DNA of 64,000 nt from Desmonostoc vinosum HA7617-LM4 (GTDB lineage: Bacteria; Cyanobacteriota; Cyanobacteriia; Cyanobacteriales; Nostocaceae). This document shows, one piece after another, positions 40,187-49,315 of this stretch. A program made the translations under genes and the position numbers. The stretch spans positions 49,068 through 113,067 of the forward strand of contig JAHHHC010000019.1 of NCBI GenBank assembly GCA_019359515.1, read 5' to 3'. Numbering within the stretch: the stretch's first letter is position 1; every line of letters begins with the position of its first letter. The notes beneath the pieces are model-generated. The model did no database searches. It saw nothing but the letters and a program-made list of their open reading frames with translations, and was not told the DNA's origin.

Positions 40187-40849
40187 GTGACTCAAGCTTT
40201 ACGAAAACTAGTTAAATTTGATGAGTTTGTTGCTAAATATCCAGATAACACAGGTAAACATTACGAGTTGCACGATGGAGTAGTAATTGAAATGCCCCAA
40301 CCGTCGGGTGATCATGAACAGGTAGTTGGGTTTTTAGCCTTTGAGCTGACTAGAGAATGTATACGTTTGAGCCTTCCATACTTCATACCCAAAACAGCAT
40401 TAGTTAAGCCACCTGAAAATGAATCAGCTTACTCGCCAGATGTGCTGTTATTGAATCACCCCAATCTAATAAATGAATTTCTGTGGAAGAAAGAGTCTAC
40501 TGTTAGCCTTGCAGGATCTATCCCACTAGTAATTGAGGTGGTAAGTACGGCAGTTGCTACAACGGGGGGAACCCCCGCAACGCACTGCCTCACCAACTGG
40601 AGAGATGACTATTTTACAAAACTAGGTCAATACGAATCTATTGGTATTCCAGAATACTGGATTGTGGATTATGCTGCTTTGGGAGGACGACGGTTTATTG
40701 GTAACCCAAAACAGCCTACAGTATCAATTTATTCACTAGTTGAGGGCGAATACCAAACTAACCAGTTTCGCGGCAGCGATCGCATCTTATCACCCACTTT
40801 CCCAGAATTGAATTTAACCACTGAACAAATTTTTCAAGCTGGAGGGTAA
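40187..40849 (+). CDS. Uma2-family (DUF820) putative endonuclease with in-frame repeat insertion
   Basis: A 220-residue PD-(D/E)XK-fold protein of the Uma2 family, which is greatly expanded in cyanobacteria. The start is GTG at 40187, set by a perfect AAGGAGG upstream. Core signatures: YELHDGVVIEMPQPSGDHEQV, the catalytic Asp in YSPDVLLLNHP, the Glu-Val in PLVIEVVST and GIPEYWIVDYAALGG. Family sequences normally read EVVSTNWRDDY; here 15 residues (AVATTGGTPATHCLT, 122-136) coded by a palindromic repeat separate EVVST from NWRDDY. The frame is preserved, so the protein is still made in full, but the insertion lies right next to the active-site strand and may alter activity. Its physiological role is unknown. 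Confidence 0.88.
   Translation: MTQALRKLVKFDEFVAKYPDNTGKHYELHDGVVIEMPQPSGDHEQVVGFLAFELTRECIRLSLPYFIPKTALVKPPENESAYSPDVLLLNHPNLINEFLWKKESTVSLAGSIPLVIEVVSTAVATTGGTPATHCLTNWRDDYFTKLGQYESIGIPEYWIVDYAALGGRRFIGNPKQPTVSIYSLVEGEYQTNQFRGSDRILSPTFPELNLTTEQIFQAGG
40549..40589. repeat. 41-nt hairpin repeat inside the Uma2 gene
   Basis: The arms GGCAGT (40549-40554) and ACTGCC (40584-40589) enclose a 29-nt core identical to that at 3291-3319. With flanking bases the insertion is 45 nt (40550-40594), an exact multiple of three with no stop codon in the used frame. Confidence 0.85.
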
Positions 40850-40862
40850 ATTTGTTCAATAG

Positions 40863-41186
40863 TCCCCTAAGTGTAGAGAGAAAGCTGAGCGCCTGATTGA
40901 GCAATTCACACTTACTGATAGTTGTCGTGTTTTAGATCTAGGTTGCGGTGAGGGAGAATTTTTAATTCGTATTGCAGAACGGTTTTATCTATGTCGTAGC
41001 AGTGAGGATGAGCGGGATGATTTTGAGAGTAGACACGCCCATCAGCGCTATCTTGCCGCCATGCAAAAGAATGACGAAATAGCGCTCAAACGGGTACGCG
41101 ACTGGCAGCGTGGCTATTTAAAATGGGGATACAAGACTATGGGTTTTGGTTTCTTTTTGCTTCAGAAAACTAACCAAGTAATTTAA
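40863..41186 (+). pseudogene. Remnant of a SAM-dependent methyltransferase gene
   Basis: A 107-codon open stretch with no start codon: a stop (40860-40862) precedes it directly. It begins with KAERLIEQF and SAM motif I (RVLDLGCGEGEFLIRIAERF), then jumps to a C-terminal tail (RYLAAMQKNDEIALKRVRDW, YLKWGYKTMGFGFFLL) and ends in TAA. The central part of a class I methyltransferase (motifs II to post-III, about 120 residues) is missing, so an internal deletion and loss of the 5' end are inferred. It may still be transcribed from the Uma2 gene just upstream. Confidence 0.75.
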
Positions 41187-41297
41187 TCAAGTAAAGAATA
41201 CAACATAGTAATGCTAATGAATGACTGATCACCAATAACTGACAAACGAGAACTTAGAATAGAAAAAGTGACGTTGTTAAGAAATGTAAGGTTTTTC

Positions 41298-42203
41298 ATG
41301 GCAGATCAGTTAATTCGTGCCACGGCAGCCGAAGGTGGGATTCGTGCAGTAGGCGTAATCACCACGCGTTTAACAGAAGAAGCACGACAGCGCCACAAGC
41401 TTTCCTATGTGGCGACAGCAGCTCTGGGTCGAACTATGGCAGCGGGCTTATTGATGGCTTCTAGCATGAAGCGGATTGGATCTAGAGTTAACGTCCGTGT
41501 GAAGGGCGATGGGCCTTTAAGTGGTATATTGGTAGATGCCGGGTTAGATGGCACTGTCCGCGGCTATGTAGGAAACCCTTCTGTGGAACTACCTCCCAAT
41601 CCTAAAGGTAAGTTAGATGTTGGTGGTGCAGTGGGTAGCGGCTACCTTTACGTAGTACGAGATATTGGTTACGGCTATCCTTACTCTAGTACAGTTGAAC
41701 TAGTTTCAGGAGAGATTGGCGATGATGTGGCTCATTATCTGGTGAATTCTGAACAAACACCTTCAGCTGTGGTTTTAGGGGTGTTTGTCGGAGCAAACGG
41801 AGTAACTGCTGCGGGGGGATTACTAGTACAGGTATTACCTAAAGCTGCTAGGGATGACGCCTTAGTGGCAACTTTAGACTCAAGGGTGGCAGCTCTATCA
41901 GGTTTTACACCTTTGTTGCAAACAGGGAAAACTTTGAATGAAATCTTCCAAGATCTGTTGGGAGATATGGGGTTAAATATCTTTCCTGAAAGTCAAATCC
42001 TACGCTTCCACTGTGGTTGTTCCTTTGACCGCGTATTGGGGGCACTGAAAATTTTAGGAGAGACCGAACTACAGGACATGATTGCTAAAGACGATGGTGC
42101 TGAAGCAACTTGTGACTTTTGTGGCAGGGTATACCAAGCAAGCAGCGAACAGCTAGCGCAGCTAATCGTTGATTTACAAACAGAATCTCAAGTTTCGGGA
42201 TAA
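41298..42203 (+). CDS. hslO: Redox-regulated chaperone Hsp33
   Basis: A 301-residue protein from the ATG at 41298 (MADQLIRATAAEGGIRAV); an upstream GTG at 41268 is in frame but outside the family N-terminus. The N-terminal substrate-binding domain shows GDGPLSGILVDAG and GFVGANGV-like loops. The C-terminal redox switch has the four zinc cysteines as HCGC and CDFCGR (CxC and CxxC), so it should be activated by oxidation together with unfolding. It acts as a holdase in the cytoplasm during oxidative heat stress. The gene is followed by a 150-bp gap. Confidence 0.95.
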   Translation: MADQLIRATAAEGGIRAVGVITTRLTEEARQRHKLSYVATAALGRTMAAGLLMASSMKRIGSRVNVRVKGDGPLSGILVDAGLDGTVRGYVGNPSVELPPNPKGKLDVGGAVGSGYLYVVRDIGYGYPYSSTVELVSGEIGDDVAHYLVNSEQTPSAVVLGVFVGANGVTAAGGLLVQVLPKAARDDALVATLDSRVAALSGFTPLLQTGKTLNEIFQDLLGDMGLNIFPESQILRFHCGCSFDRVLGALKILGETELQDMIAKDDGAEATCDFCGRVYQASSEQLAQLIVDLQTESQVSG

Positions 42204-42354
42204 GTATAAAAGAACACTAAACATTGACATCTTTAATGGTATCTGTGGACAGAGAGCATAAAAAAGTAGCTTTTTAATGATGAGAAAGTTACTATGTCAA
42301 CAATGGAATTATCAATTTAAAACAGATCGCTGTTCAATTATTTTGGTGTGAGAG

Positions 42355-44403
42355 ATGACAGAGCGGGATATTCCAGACAGTTGGCCCACGGCCAGAGCTA
42401 AAGAGTCAGATAAAAAATCCAGATTATCCCGAAAGCAAAAATTCGGTGAAACAAAAGCATTTGGTGTCTCAGCTACTGGTTCTACATCGAAATCAGTGAA
42501 GCAGCCAAAAGAATACAATTCTCAAGGATTACCAACAGATAGCGATGTGGAACCGACTTTTCCACCAAGTAAAAAAACTGGAAAATTGCCGCGCTGGCTG
42601 AAAAGCTGGGTATTGTGGTCGGTATTGCTAACTTTAGTTCCTGGTAGCATAGCATTTCTGGCAATGGCAATGCTGTTGAAACTGCCATCGGCACCAAATT
42701 GCCCATCGATTTTTTGGCCCTTGGCTAGTGCTTCGGTACGGCTACACTGCGCTCAATTGGCAGCTTCTAAGCAAAAAGTGAACGACTTGTTACAAGCGAT
42801 CGCTTTAGTTAAACAACTGCCGGATACTCACCCGATGCGCCAAGAAATTGATCGGTTTATTGAAGAATGGTCGCGGGATATTTTGCGGCTAGCCGATCAA
42901 AGTTTCCAAGCCGGAAATATAGAAGAAGCGATCGCTACAGCTCGCAAACTTCCCGAAGACCTAGCAGCTTATAAATTAGTAGATGAGCAAATTGCCAAAT
43001 GGCAATCTATATGGTCGAAAGCAGAAGGCATCTACAATAAAGCAGAAGCAGAAGTGCGAGAAAGACGCTGGCAATCGGCGTTTATGCTGTCGTCTAAATT
43101 ATTGCGTGTAGATAATAAATATTGGGCAAGTGCGAAGTACGACCAACTAAACCGCATTATTACCTCAGCGCGAGAAGATGGCGAGAAGTTAGCCAAGGCT
43201 GAAGGTTTAGCTAACAGCAAAGTCGTAGATAAGTTACTGCAAGCCATCAAACTAGCTGAATCCATTGGACAAGATAGCTACCTTTACGAAAAATCTCAAG
43301 AGTTAATTCCTGCCTTTGGCCGGAAAATGCTGGAATTGGCCCAGTCCAAGATGGATAGCAAAAATGCGGATGATGCCTTAGAAATTGTTAGACAGATTCC
43401 CTCAAGTGCTAAACTCCAAACAGAAATCGAAGACTTTATCGCCTTGGGTGAAGCCCAAAGGAATGCATGGCTAGGTAATGTTCCTGGCTTGGAGGCAGCG
43501 ATCGCTCAGGCTCAGCAAATTGATCCGACTAGGGCAAATTATGATCAAGCACAGCAACTAATCGCGCGTTGGCAGTTAGAAATCGAAGATGTCGCCCGCT
43601 TAGAAAGAGCTAGAACCTTTGCTAGTCAAGGAACAGTTAATGATTTAACAGCTGCGATCGCCGAAGCCGAACTCATCCCTTCCAATAACCCCCGCGCCTC
43701 AGAAGCTAAACAAGAAGTGGGACGCTGGCGTAGCCAAGTTGAGACCATCGAAGACCAACCCTTTTTAGAACGTGCTGAACAAATAGCAGTATTTGAAGAT
43801 GTTAACTCTCTGCAAGCGGCGATCATTGAGGCAAGCCAAATTCGCAGGGGTCGGGCATTATATCCAGAAGCAAGGAAAAAAATTCGCAATTGGTCAGCAA
43901 AGATTCAGCGGATTCAAGACCAACCCTTGTTAGATCAGGCGCGAGATTTGGCTCAAAGCGGAAATCTGCAAGCAGCCATTAGTGCAGCTCAACAAATTGC
44001 CTCGTCAGGAAGAGCGCTTTCTGGTGAAGCACAAGCGGCTATAGATGAGTGGGAAGGGCAAATTCGTGCTAAACAAAACTGGCAAAGGGCGCAAGAAGTA
44101 GCAGCAGCAGGGACGACAGAAGCCTTAGTTGAGGCTATCCGGCTAGCTAATCGGGTGTCAGACAGTAGCATCTTGCGGATGGATGCCAATCTCGCTATTG
44201 ACCAATGGAGTCAACAATTGCTTGACATGGCACGCTCTCAAGGTCAGGCTGATATTAATAAAGGTATTGAAATTGCCAAGTTGATTCCTCGCGGGAGTTC
44301 TGCTTACAGTGCAGCGCAAGAGCAAATTAAGACCTGGCAACAATTTCTCAATCCTGAACCGCAGCAGCAGTTTGAGCCGTCAGGGGTTACTAATGGACAG
44401 TAA
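42355..44403 (+). CDS. Membrane-anchored helical repeat protein, function unknown
   Basis: A 682-residue protein with a polar, basic 80-residue N-terminal tail, one membrane segment (WVLWSVLLTLVPGSIAFLAMAML, about 85-107), and then about 560 residues of helical repeats. Units of roughly 55-65 residues share the pattern A-x(n)-LQAAI-xxA-xxI-x(n)-Y-xxA-xxxI-xxW (for example LEAAIAQAQQIDPTRANYDQA and LQAAIIEASQIRRGRALYPEA). This resembles TPR-like solenoids. Similar cyanobacterial proteins are often labelled chromosome segregation ATPase, but no Walker motif is visible, so I do not use that name. The repeats probably face the cytoplasm or periplasm as an interaction scaffold. It starts at an ATG. 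Confidence 0.75.
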   Translation: MTERDIPDSWPTARAKESDKKSRLSRKQKFGETKAFGVSATGSTSKSVKQPKEYNSQGLPTDSDVEPTFPPSKKTGKLPRWLKSWVLWSVLLTLVPGSIAFLAMAMLLKLPSAPNCPSIFWPLASASVRLHCAQLAASKQKVNDLLQAIALVKQLPDTHPMRQEIDRFIEEWSRDILRLADQSFQAGNIEEAIATARKLPEDLAAYKLVDEQIAKWQSIWSKAEGIYNKAEAEVRERRWQSAFMLSSKLLRVDNKYWASAKYDQLNRIITSAREDGEKLAKAEGLANSKVVDKLLQAIKLAESIGQDSYLYEKSQELIPAFGRKMLELAQSKMDSKNADDALEIVRQIPSSAKLQTEIEDFIALGEAQRNAWLGNVPGLEAAIAQAQQIDPTRANYDQAQQLIARWQLEIEDVARLERARTFASQGTVNDLTAAIAEAELIPSNNPRASEAKQEVGRWRSQVETIEDQPFLERAEQIAVFEDVNSLQAAIIEASQIRRGRALYPEARKKIRNWSAKIQRIQDQPLLDQARDLAQSGNLQAAISAAQQIASSGRALSGEAQAAIDEWEGQIRAKQNWQRAQEVAAAGTTEALVEAIRLANRVSDSSILRMDANLAIDQWSQQLLDMARSQGQADINKGIEIAKLIPRGSSAYSAAQEQIKTWQQFLNPEPQQQFEPSGVTNGQ

Positions 44404-44749
44404 TTTGTTATCTCCCTTGAAGTTGTATAATCCTTTGCTTGAGAAAGACGCGGAGACGCGGGGATGGGGGGATGGGGGGATGGGGGGATGCTATGTGAAT
44501 GAATATTAGCTTATCTAACTGGATGTACAGGTGGAGACATTAATTATTCACGACCAATAATTTTGAATTTTGAATTTTTAAGGCTGTCTCTGTGGTCTTA
44601 TCTGTTAATTAGTTGGTCTTAAATTCGTGACACTGTCTGTGTCATCTTTTTCAAAGATAATATTTGTATTCACTGCTTGAGCCAAGAATTCTAGTTCTGA
44701 TGTGGGGAAAAATTGTTTTCCCGTTCTAGGTAGTCAGCGTTTTCCGATT
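44404..44749. repeat. Intergenic region with ATGGGGGG tandem repeat
   Basis: About 345 bp without a gene. At 44464-44487 the 8-mer ATGGGGGG occurs three times in tandem, preceded by a GACGCGGAGACGCGGGG run related to the CGCAGAGACGCGGAGACGCAG repeat near 46.37 kb. Confidence 0.75.
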
Positions 44750-46264
44750 CTACTTTAGCGCTTCAATCTGTCTAACTACTGTTAGTGCTGAGTAACTAAC
44801 TCCTGCTGTACCTTCGCCGGGGTGGGTGGAATCTCCCACTAACCACAAATGATTGATGGGTGTACGATTAGCGAAACCAAAGGGGCCAAAAGTAGGTATT
44901 CTTTGACCGATACCGCCAACTATACCGCGATCGCGTGCTGTGTAATGGGCAAAGCTGCGGGGTGTGGCGGCTTCTTGATAAATGATGGTTTCTGGTTTGA
45001 GATAAAAATATTGGGCAAGTCGAGCGATCGCCTCTTCTGTATACTTTTGTTTTAAGGCTTGATAGTTGTGGATTTGCCACCACTGTGTCGGTTCGACGAA
45101 TGATGAAGCGATAATTGTGGCTTTGCCATCCGGGGCGCGACCGTCTCCAGGATGACTGACGGAAACAAATAGGGAATTATTTTCGCCAATCGGGCCGTTG
45201 GCGTCGTACATAAATTGCAGGTGGGGAGGACACGCGTAAGGAATAGCACTGGCGTCTACTCCTAAATACACTACAAACGCCCCTGATGCTGGTGGTAGTT
45301 TTGCTACCCGCTGTTTGTAGCCGGATGGGGCTTTTTCTCCCAATAATTGCACCAGGTTTTGTACGGTAACGTTGGCGACTATATGGTCGGCGGTTTCTGT
45401 CCAAACTTCGCCAGTTTTCTGATTTTTAATGACGACAGCGGTAGCTTTGCCGTTCTCTACTTTGATTTGTTCGACGCTGTGACGCATCAATAGTTTACCA
45501 CCGTCTCTTTCTAAGGCTTCTACTAGGCGATCGCTCAGTACCTGCATACTACCCTGGAGGTGAAATAATCCTTGGGGTAGTTGGGATACACTCAATGCGG
45601 TGGCGGCGTAGAGTAAGGCTGTTTCTTCGGCATTGACTTGAGAATACAATTTTAGTTGTAAGTCTAGAAATGTTCTCAGTCGGCGATCGTTTCCTAACCC
45701 AAATAATCTTAAAGCATCTCCGACTGTAAATAAGGTGAAGGGTAAGGTAGTTAATGTGCTGGGGCGTACTGCCTGAGTTAGCTGCCACAAATCCCACAAG
45801 TTTCGGGGTGGTAATACTGGGTTGCGTCCTTGAAATTCCCAACTGGCGTTAAATAAGTTTGCCATTAATTGCCAAAAAGGTTCGCTTCCAGGAAATTGCT
45901 GTTGTCGTTCTGTTTGCCATTTCTGTTGGTCGCGCCAAACGTTGATTGGTGTACTTTCCCCAGGTAAATAGACTGCACAAGCGGGGTCGCAAGGTGTGGC
46001 TGGTGGTAAATCTATTTCTAGTTCTGAGAAAATGCGGTGGTGAATACCTCCCGGTTCTAACCCTGCTACTTGAGTTGCCCCAACATCAAAGATAAATCCC
46101 TGGCGTTTAAATGTGGAAGCACAACCTCCTGGTGCGATCGCTTGGTCTAAGATTAAGACGCTGTAACCTCTGCGGGCTAATAGTGCCCCGGCTGTGAGTC
46201 CACCAATTCCTGCACCAATAACAATGACGCGGGATTTACTTTTGTCAATAGAGGTGTTAGGCAT
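44750..46264 (-). CDS. crtD: C-3',4' carotenoid desaturase CrtD
   Basis: A 504-residue FAD-dependent desaturase/isomerase-type protein. The FAD-binding motif is VIVIGAGIGGLTAGALLARRGYSVLILDQ near residues 13-41 in two parts, followed by PGGCASTFKRQGFIFDVGATQ. The C-terminal FAD contact is LWLVGDSTHPGEGTAGVSYSAL. Cyanobacterial CrtD proteins of about 500 residues with this GATQVAGLEPGG stretch introduce the 3',4' double bond of myxoxanthophyll; CrtO ketolase and CrtH isomerase are alternatives in the same superfamily but fit less well. It is monocistronic with an ATG start. Confidence 0.85.
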   Translation of the reverse strand: MPNTSIDKSKSRVIVIGAGIGGLTAGALLARRGYSVLILDQAIAPGGCASTFKRQGFIFDVGATQVAGLEPGGIHHRIFSELEIDLPPATPCDPACAVYLPGESTPINVWRDQQKWQTERQQQFPGSEPFWQLMANLFNASWEFQGRNPVLPPRNLWDLWQLTQAVRPSTLTTLPFTLFTVGDALRLFGLGNDRRLRTFLDLQLKLYSQVNAEETALLYAATALSVSQLPQGLFHLQGSMQVLSDRLVEALERDGGKLLMRHSVEQIKVENGKATAVVIKNQKTGEVWTETADHIVANVTVQNLVQLLGEKAPSGYKQRVAKLPPASGAFVVYLGVDASAIPYACPPHLQFMYDANGPIGENNSLFVSVSHPGDGRAPDGKATIIASSFVEPTQWWQIHNYQALKQKYTEEAIARLAQYFYLKPETIIYQEAATPRSFAHYTARDRGIVGGIGQRIPTFGPFGFANRTPINHLWLVGDSTHPGEGTAGVSYSALTVVRQIEALK

Positions 46265-46336
46265 TGATACTTATATTTACAATTTTTAATATTTCTATTC
46301 ATAATTTTATATCGTTGTGAGTGATTTTTAGGCATT

Positions 46337-46395
46337 GGACTTGTTGCATAAATCTTTTTTTTTCACGCAGAGACGCGGAGACGCAGAGAAGAATG
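46337..46395. repeat. MITE-related half element
   Basis: GGACTTGTTGCATAAATC followed by CACGCAGAGACGCGGAG and ACGCAGAGAAGAATGAG copies one end and part of the interior of the elements at 3.2 and 36.2 kb. No second terminus with TTGCAAGAGGTC follows, so it is incomplete. Confidence 0.55.
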
Positions 46396-46469
46396 AGAAT
46401 TTCTTATCTATTGTCCCATTTCCCGTTGGCTGAGCGAAGTCGAAGCCATCCCCCATTGATCTAAGTTTG

Positions 46470-47705
46470 CTACCAATTACTCATTAGGGATAATAGAGGC
46501 TTTGCTTGATTGGCGAAGTCAAATTCTTCTGTGAAGCAAGTTATGGCGTTTTGGGAGTAGAAGCTGTAATTATCTAATATTGTTTTTAGAGCTGATTGAA
46601 TTTCTATGGAATCGGTAGGATCGTTGATGACGACTCCTATCTGATATTTTTGCACAAGTGCAGATAATGATTCTAGGTTGTTTACTAGTACTGGTTTGCC
46701 ATGTTTTAAGTAAAAGGATAGTTTTCCTGATGCTTTGGCAATTTGAGCGTAGTTATCGTTGATTTGTTTGTAAAATGCTAAACCAATGGTGGCTGAAGCA
46801 AATACTTTATCTATTTCTTCGTATGGTAGAGGGTTGAGGGAAAGAAAAAGATTGGTTGAGTTAATTTCTTGTAATAACTGTATATATGGGTTTTGAATAT
46901 CTGTTTTGTGGCTTGAATGAAAAATTAAAGCACATCCATTGTCAATAGATTTAAAAGCATAAGCTAGTTCTTCGGAATACACATCGTTGCATATCATGCC
47001 TGCTTGAAGAACTAGAGATGGAAACTTTTCTTTACTTAAATTAAGCATCTTCCTAATGTAATTATTTTCATCATGGATATTTAAATAGTTGTTGTCAAGT
47101 GAACTTGTGGAATTTGCTAGATAAAAAACATTTGGATGCTGGAAGTTGTTGTAACTACAAAGGCTTTTAAATCTCTCTTCATCTTGAATGATGACGGTTT
47201 CTGCTTTTTGATATGCTATGCACTCAAGATATTTGACAACTTTGGATAACTGCCCAAAATATGATAATGAAGTAATTTCTAAGGAAAGATATGCAAATTT
47301 TTTCCTAAATATCCAAAAATTAATCAAAGATAAGATTGAGCCGTTTGTGTCAACACCTATACTAATATTTTGATGAGGAGAGACAAATTGATAATTTTTT
47401 AAGGTATATAAAAAAGCTTGAAAAACAAATAAAATTAGCTCTATCAAAGGTATTATACTAATAAATTTTTTGATTTTAAAATTTAGAAAATTGTAAAAAC
47501 TATTAATTAGCGGTATGTCATAGCCTTTCAAAAAGTATACAACAGCTATTTTTTCATTTGGGGGATTGAAAATTGGATAATTGGTTTTAGTAGCATAAAT
47601 AATTACTCTGTCTTCTTGTTCGCTGAGTGATTTGGCTAAGTTAATCACTGTTGGCGCAATGCTGATATATCCTTCGTAAAAAAATATGCAGTAAGTTTTA
47701 TTCAT
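46470..47705 (-). CDS. Putative GT4-like glycosyltransferase
   Basis: A 411-residue protein starting MNKTYCIFFYEGYISIAP. The C-terminal half has the features of GT-B glycosyltransferases: SATIGLAFYKQINDNYAQIAKASGKLSFYLKHGKPVLV as the nucleotide-sugar site helix-loop, here cited as separate parts SATIGLAFY and GKLSFYLKHGKPVLV. The N-terminal half includes a hydrophobic stretch (IIPLIELILFVFQAFLYTL, about 82-100) that may associate with membrane. The gene is notably AT-rich compared with its neighbours, suggesting a transferred glycan gene. It ends the five-gene cassette, starting 9 bp after the methyltransferase gene. Donor and acceptor are unknown. Confidence 0.72.
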   Translation of the reverse strand: MNKTYCIFFYEGYISIAPTVINLAKSLSEQEDRVIIYATKTNYPIFNPPNEKIAVVYFLKGYDIPLINSFYNFLNFKIKKFISIIPLIELILFVFQAFLYTLKNYQFVSPHQNISIGVDTNGSILSLINFWIFRKKFAYLSLEITSLSYFGQLSKVVKYLECIAYQKAETVIIQDEERFKSLCSYNNFQHPNVFYLANSTSSLDNNYLNIHDENNYIRKMLNLSKEKFPSLVLQAGMICNDVYSEELAYAFKSIDNGCALIFHSSHKTDIQNPYIQLLQEINSTNLFLSLNPLPYEEIDKVFASATIGLAFYKQINDNYAQIAKASGKLSFYLKHGKPVLVNNLESLSALVQKYQIGVVINDPTDSIEIQSALKTILDNYSFYSQNAITCFTEEFDFANQAKPLLSLMSNW

Positions 47706-47714
47706 TATATTATC

Positions 47715-48488
47715 TCAGTTATTATTTACAGTTACAAAGTAAACTCCCCAAGTATCAAATCCTGGTTCTTGGTTGGTTATCCACTCTCGATATGCGATCG
47801 CTTCCATTTGAAATTGCTTTAAAATTAATTCTATTTCTGGTTTAAATAGATAACGCATTCGATGGGTTTCTTGTAGTTCTTCAACAGCTTTGCTGTTTTT
47901 ATCTTTGATTAAAACTTGATAATTAACATCTACTAAATTCTCGTTAGGGTAGATTACAGGTTCAGCAATTCTGGTAATTTTGACTTCTTCATCCTCTAAT
48001 CTTTTAATACGCACAGTTGGACGATCGCTCAATACAGCGGGGCCATACCAACAATCAAAAATGAAAATTCCACCGAGCTTAAGATGAGCTTTGGCTGTGG
48101 CAAAAGTCTTCTCAAGTGCCTCGTTTGTGGTTTGATAACTAACTACATGAAATAGGGAAATTACCGCGTCAAATTGCTGGTTAACACGGAACTCTTGAAT
48201 ATCCCCTTGAGAGAATTTCAGCTTTGCAGCGATATCAGGCGAAAGTTGTGTCAAACGCGATCGCGATCGTTCTAACATCTGGGCACTTATATCCACACCA
48301 TGAATTTGATAACCTTCTTGTGCTAATAGTGCAGCATGGATACCTGTGCCGCATCCTAACTCTAAGATAGAAACTGTGTTAGGTGCATGAGTTAGTAGTA
48401 ATTGATGAATAAATTGACTTTCTTTTGCATAATCTTTGTCAAGATATAGTAAGTCATAATAACATGCATAATTGTCAAATATGCTCAT
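47715..48488 (-). CDS. Class I SAM-dependent methyltransferase
   Basis: A 257-residue methyltransferase. SAM motif I is seen as SILELGCGTGIHAALLAQEG (about 39-58), followed by IHGVDISAQMLERSRSRL, FSQGDIQEF, and FDAVISLFHVVSYQT. This is a methyltransferase type 11/25 pattern acting on small molecules or sugars. It starts MSIFDNYACYYDLLYLDKDY at an ATG five bases after the upstream gene, and so is translationally close to it. In this cassette a nucleotide-sugar or glycan substrate is the most likely target, by inference. Confidence 0.86.
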   Translation of the reverse strand: MSIFDNYACYYDLLYLDKDYAKESQFIHQLLLTHAPNTVSILELGCGTGIHAALLAQEGYQIHGVDISAQMLERSRSRLTQLSPDIAAKLKFSQGDIQEFRVNQQFDAVISLFHVVSYQTTNEALEKTFATAKAHLKLGGIFIFDCWYGPAVLSDRPTVRIKRLEDEEVKITRIAEPVIYPNENLVDVNYQVLIKDKNSKAVEELQETHRMRYLFKPEIELILKQFQMEAIAYREWITNQEPGFDTWGVYFVTVNNN

Positions 48489-48493
48489 ATAAT

Positions 48494-49315
48494 TTACTCT
48501 CTTAATTTAAAATACATTCCATGATAGAAAGGCACTGAATTTTCTGGATAAAAGGGAATCATACAGCTACCTAATCTATCTTGCCAAATATCAATTAATT
48601 CATAGCCAATTTCATTAAAGCTCTCAATAAAATCGCTTCTATTAAACACATACTGAGGATAGAAAACCTTACCGCCATTCTGCAAAGTAACAAATTGTTT
48701 ACCATCATATATGGGTAAACGATTAACTAGAATGTGTACTGGTTTAACAAGTAACTTTTCTATCTGTTGAGAAAAATGGTTGACGTACTGCACAGAACCT
48801 GATGCAAGTAAGATATTTTTATTATTCGCTTCTGCAAAAGATGTGGTAAAAAATAAATCTTTTTGCTGACGTTTTTCAGCTATTTTTTTACCTACTTTAA
48901 TGATTTCTGATAAATCACAAATAGTCCATGTGATTTCTTGACAATTGAGGTGTTTCTTATAAGCGTAGAAATGAATACCTACATTTCCACCCAAGTCGAA
49001 AATATGATTTACAAGATTTGTAGTAAAGATAGAATTTAACCAAAATAAAACAGGATAATCATAAGAATTGATTAGGTGTTGGCTCTGTTCCCAATTTTCC
49101 GACTCCAACATTTCTTGATATTCTTGAGCCAGGTCATTATTGTCATAACCAATGGTCTTAGTTTTAGGTGCTGATTGAATAGCTTGCTCAAATGTGTTAA
49201 AAACTCCTCGAAAACAACCGTAGCATTCTCCTGCAAATCGGCGTTCATATTTTGATTCTTGAAAAGACTGATACGTCTTTTTGACAAAAGGCAACGATTT
49301 GATAATTCTCTTCAT
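48494..49315 (-). CDS. Putative methyltransferase of the TIGR04325 type
   Basis: A 273-residue protein. It has the characteristic N-terminal GECYGCFRGVFNTFEQAIQS and IGYDNNDLAQEYQEML segments seen in the TIGR04325 family, and a SAM-like fold with FDLGGNVGIHFYAYKK in place of motif I and WTICDLSEI as motif II. Members occur in surface polysaccharide loci. The first codon overlaps the stop of the upstream aminotransferase gene by 4 bp, so the two are coupled. Substrate is unknown; the family name is from memory and should be checked. Confidence 0.72.
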   Translation of the reverse strand: MKRIIKSLPFVKKTYQSFQESKYERRFAGECYGCFRGVFNTFEQAIQSAPKTKTIGYDNNDLAQEYQEMLESENWEQSQHLINSYDYPVLFWLNSIFTTNLVNHIFDLGGNVGIHFYAYKKHLNCQEITWTICDLSEIIKVGKKIAEKRQQKDLFFTTSFAEANNKNILLASGSVQYVNHFSQQIEKLLVKPVHILVNRLPIYDGKQFVTLQNGGKVFYPQYVFNRSDFIESFNEIGYELIDIWQDRLGSCMIPFYPENSVPFYHGMYFKLRE

